In this document: positions 61,382 to 64,000 of the stretch, piece after piece
How the letters are laid out: each line of letters begins with the position of its first letter
Position numbering within the stretch: the first letter of the stretch is position 1
Source: Geochorda sp036562495
GTDB lineage: Bacteria; Bacillota; Limnochordia; Limnochordales; Geochordaceae
Reading direction: 5' to 3'
DNA length: 64,000 nucleotides
Assembly (NCBI GenBank): GCA_036562495.1
Contig: DATCKA010000144.1
Span: forward strand, 1 to 64,000
Translations under genes and position numbers: made by a program
Notes under the pieces: generated by a model
Database searches by the model: none
What the model saw: only the letters and a program-made list of their open reading frames with translations
What the model was told of the DNA's origin: nothing

Positions 61382-62284
61382 TCAGGTGCCCGAGCGCCAT
61401 CGGGCCAGCTCCTGGTCCAAGCGCTCGTACTCGCGGTAACCGATGAGCTCGTACAGCTCCTGGCGGCTCTGCATCCGGTCCAGCAGCCCCTGCTGCGTGC
61501 CGGCGTCGCGCAGCGCCACCAGCGCATCCTCGACGGCACGAGCGGCGATCCGCAGGGTCGTGACCGGGAAGATGACGATCCGGTAACCCCACTCGGCGAA
61601 GCGTCGGGCCGGGATGTACGGCGTCTTGCCGAACTCGGTCATGTTGGCCAGCAGGGGTGCGTCGACGGCTCGTGCGAAGGCCGCGAACTCCTCCTCCGAC
61701 TCGAGGGCCTCGGGAAAGATGATGTCGGCGCCCGCCTCCACGTAAAGGCGGGCCCGCCGCACTGCTTCGTCGAAGCCGTGGGTCGCGCGGGCGTCGGTGC
61801 GCGCCACGATGAGCAAGTCGCGCCGGGCCCGGGCGGCGGCGGCCACCTTGCGCGCCATCTCCTCGGCGTCGACCACCACCTTGCCGCTCAGGTGGCCGCA
61901 CCGCTTGGGCATCTGCTGGTCCTCGATCTGGATGGCGGCGGCGCCGGCGTGTTCGAGCTGCTCGACGGCGGCCACCACGTTGAGGGCCTCGCCAAACCCG
62001 GTGTCGGCGTCGACGATGAGGGGCAGCCCGGTCGCGCGGCAGATGGGGCGCACCGCCTGCACCAGCTCGGTCAGCGTGAAGAGGCCCAGGTCCGGCAGCG
62101 CCTGGCTGGCCGAATAGGCAGCACCCGAGAAGTAGAGGGCCCGGAAGCCAAGCCGGGCCGCGATGAGCCCCACGAGCGGGTTGAAGACGCCGGGCACCAC
62201 CAGCCCTCGCTCTTGTTGCACCAGCCGCCGCAACACCCGACCGGGCGGCTCGGACGCCTCACGCTGCAGAAGCCAGGCCGGCAT
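61382..62284 (-). CDS. prpB: 2-methylisocitrate lyase
   Basis: The 300-residue PEP mutase/isocitrate-lyase superfamily enzyme splits 2-methylisocitrate into pyruvate and succinate. The catalytic loop KRCGH has its cysteine at C129, and metal-binding acidic residues are in VDADTGFGEA and QIEDQQMPKR. FPEALESEEEFAAFARAV is typical of PrpB. ATG 62284 has GGGGGCGAGAG just upstream. It sits between prpD and prpC in one minus-strand operon. Confidence 0.94.
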   Translation of the reverse strand: MPAWLLQREASEPPGRVLRRLVQQERGLVVPGVFNPLVGLIAARLGFRALYFSGAAYSASQALPDLGLFTLTELVQAVRPICRATGLPLIVDADTGFGEALNVVAAVEQLEHAGAAAIQIEDQQMPKRCGHLSGKVVVDAEEMARKVAAAARARRDLLIVARTDARATHGFDEAVRRARLYVEAGADIIFPEALESEEEFAAFARAVDAPLLANMTEFGKTPYIPARRFAEWGYRIVIFPVTTLRIAARAVEDALVALRDAGTQQGLLDRMQSRQELYELIGYREYERLDQELARWRSGT

Positions 62285-62323
62285 CGGCTCTCGCCCCCTT
62301 CGGACCTTCGGCCGCGTGGCGGC

Positions 62324-63703
62324 TCACAGGCGCCATCGCTCGGCCAGGTGCCGGAGCCCCGGCTGCGACTCGAGATGCATGACCGCCTCTACGACGGCGT
62401 CCGCTTGCGCCGGGCTGAGCCGCTCCTCGACGTTGAGGCGAAACTTGGCCACCAGCTCGTCGTCGCTCATCGGATTGCGGGCGTGCCCCCGGGGGAAGCG
62501 CACCTCCCGTACGAGCCGATCCCCGGCCGTGGTGGTCACGGTGATGCGGTTGGGGATCCCCTCCGGGTAGCCCGCCGTCAGCTCCGGATCCTCTCGCAAG
62601 GAGACCCGAGACTCGAGCATTTGGCGCAGCGCCGGATCCTGCAGCCGCTCCCGCGAGAACGAGTGCCGGGTGACGCGCCCGTCCATCAGCGCCACGGCCA
62701 CGATGTAGGGGAGCGAATGGTCAGCCGTCTCCCGGGTGCGAGGTCGCCACTTCTCCGGGTCTCGGGCGATGATCTCGTACGCAGCCTTGAAGGTGTCGAT
62801 GTGGATCGCGGCGATGCGCCCGGGATCGCCCAGCTCCGACCGGAGCTGCAGGGCCGCGTCGACGGCGCTCTGCGCGTGGTACTCCACCGGCCAGTACTTG
62901 ACATACGTGTCCAGGATCCGGCGTGGCGGCCGTCGCTCGGCCAGCGAGACCAGAGCCGCCTCGTCCAGGGGCTCGCCCGCGAGGAGCTGACGCACCAGCC
63001 CCATCTCGCCCATAAACGGCTCAAACGGCCCGGTCATGCCCTTGGAGGCCAGCACGGCGGCGAAGACGCCGTGCCGTGCGGCGTTGGCCGCGGCGGCCCC
63101 TTTCCACATGGAGAGCTCGCCAGCCCTGGTCTGGCGCATGGCGGCATGGGGCACGGCGGCGATGGCGATGGCGTGCTCGATCTGCTCGGGCGACAGCCCC
63201 ATGAGGCGACCGGCGGCCGCTGCCGTGGCGATGCCGATGTAGTTGACGTGGTCCCACCCGTGGGCGCGCAGGCTGGCCGCGTCACACAGGTCGACGCCGA
63301 TCTCGTAGGCGATGGCGACAGCCGTGATGAAGTCGGCCGGCGAGAGGCCTCGCCACTCCGCCATGGCGAAGAGGGCCGGGATGACGTCGCTGGGGTGCAG
63401 GGGCTCCCTGGAGAGGTAGGTGTCGTTGAAGTCCAGGTAGCGCACCATGACGCCGTTGGCGAAGGCGGCCACGTCGACTGGCGCGGTGAAGGCCGTGCCC
63501 CACAGCGTGGCCCCCGAGTCGACCGGCCACTCGTAGGCGTAGGCGCGGGCAGCCTTGGGGCTCTCCTCGGCGAAGGCGGCCAGCGCCACGCCCAGGGAGT
63601 CCAGGAGCCGCCGCTTCACCTCGTGGATCGTCTCGGGCGGGAGATCCTCCCAGCGGATGGATGCGGCGTATTCCGCCAGCATCCGGCTGTAGCGATCGCT
63701 CAT
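62324..63703 (-). CDS. prpD: 2-methylcitrate dehydratase (MmgE/PrpD family)
   Basis: The 459-residue protein matches the MmgE/PrpD family end to end: RYLDFNDTYLSREPLHPSDVIPAL near 90, AAVPHAAMRQTRAGELSMWKG near 185 and KYWPVEYHAQSAVDAAL near 270. It dehydrates 2-methylcitrate to 2-methylaconitate, which AcnA next door can rehydrate. ATG 63703 has AGGAG 6 bases away. It is the first gene of the prpD-prpB-prpC-ECF operon. Being PrpD with AcnA, the set follows the E. coli-type scheme and not the AcnD/PrpF variant. Confidence 0.94.
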   Translation of the reverse strand: MSDRYSRMLAEYAASIRWEDLPPETIHEVKRRLLDSLGVALAAFAEESPKAARAYAYEWPVDSGATLWGTAFTAPVDVAAFANGVMVRYLDFNDTYLSREPLHPSDVIPALFAMAEWRGLSPADFITAVAIAYEIGVDLCDAASLRAHGWDHVNYIGIATAAAAGRLMGLSPEQIEHAIAIAAVPHAAMRQTRAGELSMWKGAAAANAARHGVFAAVLASKGMTGPFEPFMGEMGLVRQLLAGEPLDEAALVSLAERRPPRRILDTYVKYWPVEYHAQSAVDAALQLRSELGDPGRIAAIHIDTFKAAYEIIARDPEKWRPRTRETADHSLPYIVAVALMDGRVTRHSFSRERLQDPALRQMLESRVSLREDPELTAGYPEGIPNRITVTTTAGDRLVREVRFPRGHARNPMSDDELVAKFRLNVEERLSPAQADAVVEAVMHLESQPGLRHLAERWRL

Positions 63704-63935
63704 CTTCGTCTCCTCTCCGGCGGTTGTGATGCGAGACCAACCACAGCAGCGGCAAGGACGCCAGCTGCACGACCACCGTGAAGGCGACGACCTCCAAGGG
63801 GAGCCCCTGCGGCCGGGACGTCGGAGGCGTTGGGCTGGGATTCGCCGCGGGTACCTTCGTCCCTTTGCGCATCTATCGCTACCCGGAGGCGAACCGTAGA
63901 ATAGGCACAGATCGGATCCGCGGGAGGTGCGGCCC

Positions 63936-64000
63936 ATGCCCGGTACATCGTGTCGCCGCACGCTGCGACTGGCGGTGAGCCTGATCGCCGTCGTGGCGGG
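63936..64000 (+). CDS. start of an exported protein, cut by the window end
   Basis: ATG 63936 has a strong GGGAGGTGC 6 bases upstream. The 21 residues visible (MPGTSCRRTLRLAVSLIAVV...) are basic then hydrophobic, as in a signal peptide or first membrane helix. The frame runs off the right edge, so nothing more can be said. It is divergent from prpD with about 230 bases between. Confidence 0.6.
   Translation, partial: MPGTSCRRTLRLAVSLIAVVA

Overview
The window is about 70% GC and densely packed with genes, many of which overlap by 1-4 bases. The gene set points to an anaerobic or facultative, high-GC member of the Bacillota (Firmicutes). It has the glutaminase-type PLP synthase pdxST, LutABC-type lactate oxidation, a YwiC-like membrane protein, MurQ, a trimeric [FeFe] hydrogenase (HydABC), a six-subunit Rnf complex and CUT1 sugar transport without its own ATPase. 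A predicted beta-barrel-like protein beside a C39 cysteine-peptidase-like protein would suit a two-membraned (diderm) lineage such as Limnochordia. That placement is inference, because the window has no rRNA or other taxonomic marker.

Layout. 0.2-4.8 kb (+): trehalose synthase-maltokinase fusion and an exo-muramidase-like protein (NamZ). 4.9-9.1 kb (+): hydCBA hydrogenase. 9.1-11.4 kb (-): GH3 beta-glucosidase. 11.7-17.8 kb (+): Nudix hydrolase, lutA, a lutB-lutC fusion, lipA and a purine permease, closed by a hairpin terminator. 17.9-22.6 kb (-): sugar ABC transporter and an MFS protein. 22.7-30.4 kb (+): small membrane protein, then rnfC, an rnfD-rnfG fusion, rnfE, rnfA, rnfB, apbE and a Gx/NusG-II fusion. 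30.5-33.9 kb (+): aldo/keto reductase, then a cassette of a C39-like peptidase, a barrel-like protein and a small secreted protein. 33.9-35.6 kb (-): NagZ. 35.7-38.8 kb (+): cobalamin riboswitch and btuFCD. 38.8-42.3 kb (+): class II aldolase, LLM-class flavin oxidoreductase, GH1 beta-glucosidase. 42.4-46.2 kb (-): acs, NifX-like protein, azlD, azlC. 46.3-48.3 kb (+): amidase with an N-terminal extension and a small ORF. 48.3-49.4 kb (-): zinc alcohol dehydrogenase. 49.5-52.7 kb (+): FMN riboswitch, pdxS, pdxT, GPH-type transporter. 52.7-56.5 kb (-): YwiC-like protein, murQ, TPR protein, pentaheme cytochrome c. 56.8-59.6 kb (+): aconitase. 59.6-63.7 kb (-): ECF S-component, (methyl)citrate synthase, prpB, prpD. 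63.9 kb to the end (+): start of a secreted protein cut by the window edge.

How the parts fit. HydABC couples NADH and reduced ferredoxin to H2, and Rnf couples ferredoxin/NAD to an ion gradient, so the two form an energy-conserving redox loop. LutABC supplies pyruvate from lactate. Acs with the methylcitrate genes (synthase, PrpD, AcnA, PrpB) would handle acetate and propionate. The GH3/GH1 glucosidases, sugar ABC and GPH transporters, TreS and aldolase form a sugar-use theme. NamZ, NagZ and MurQ are three separate steps of MurNAc/GlcNAc salvage from peptidoglycan. The most unusual points are the FMN riboswitch that directly precedes pdxST, the RnfD-RnfG and Gx-NusG-II fusions, the amidase with a GatC-like extension, and the C39/barrel/secreted-protein cassette, which resembles a reduced FapD-FapF type export system.
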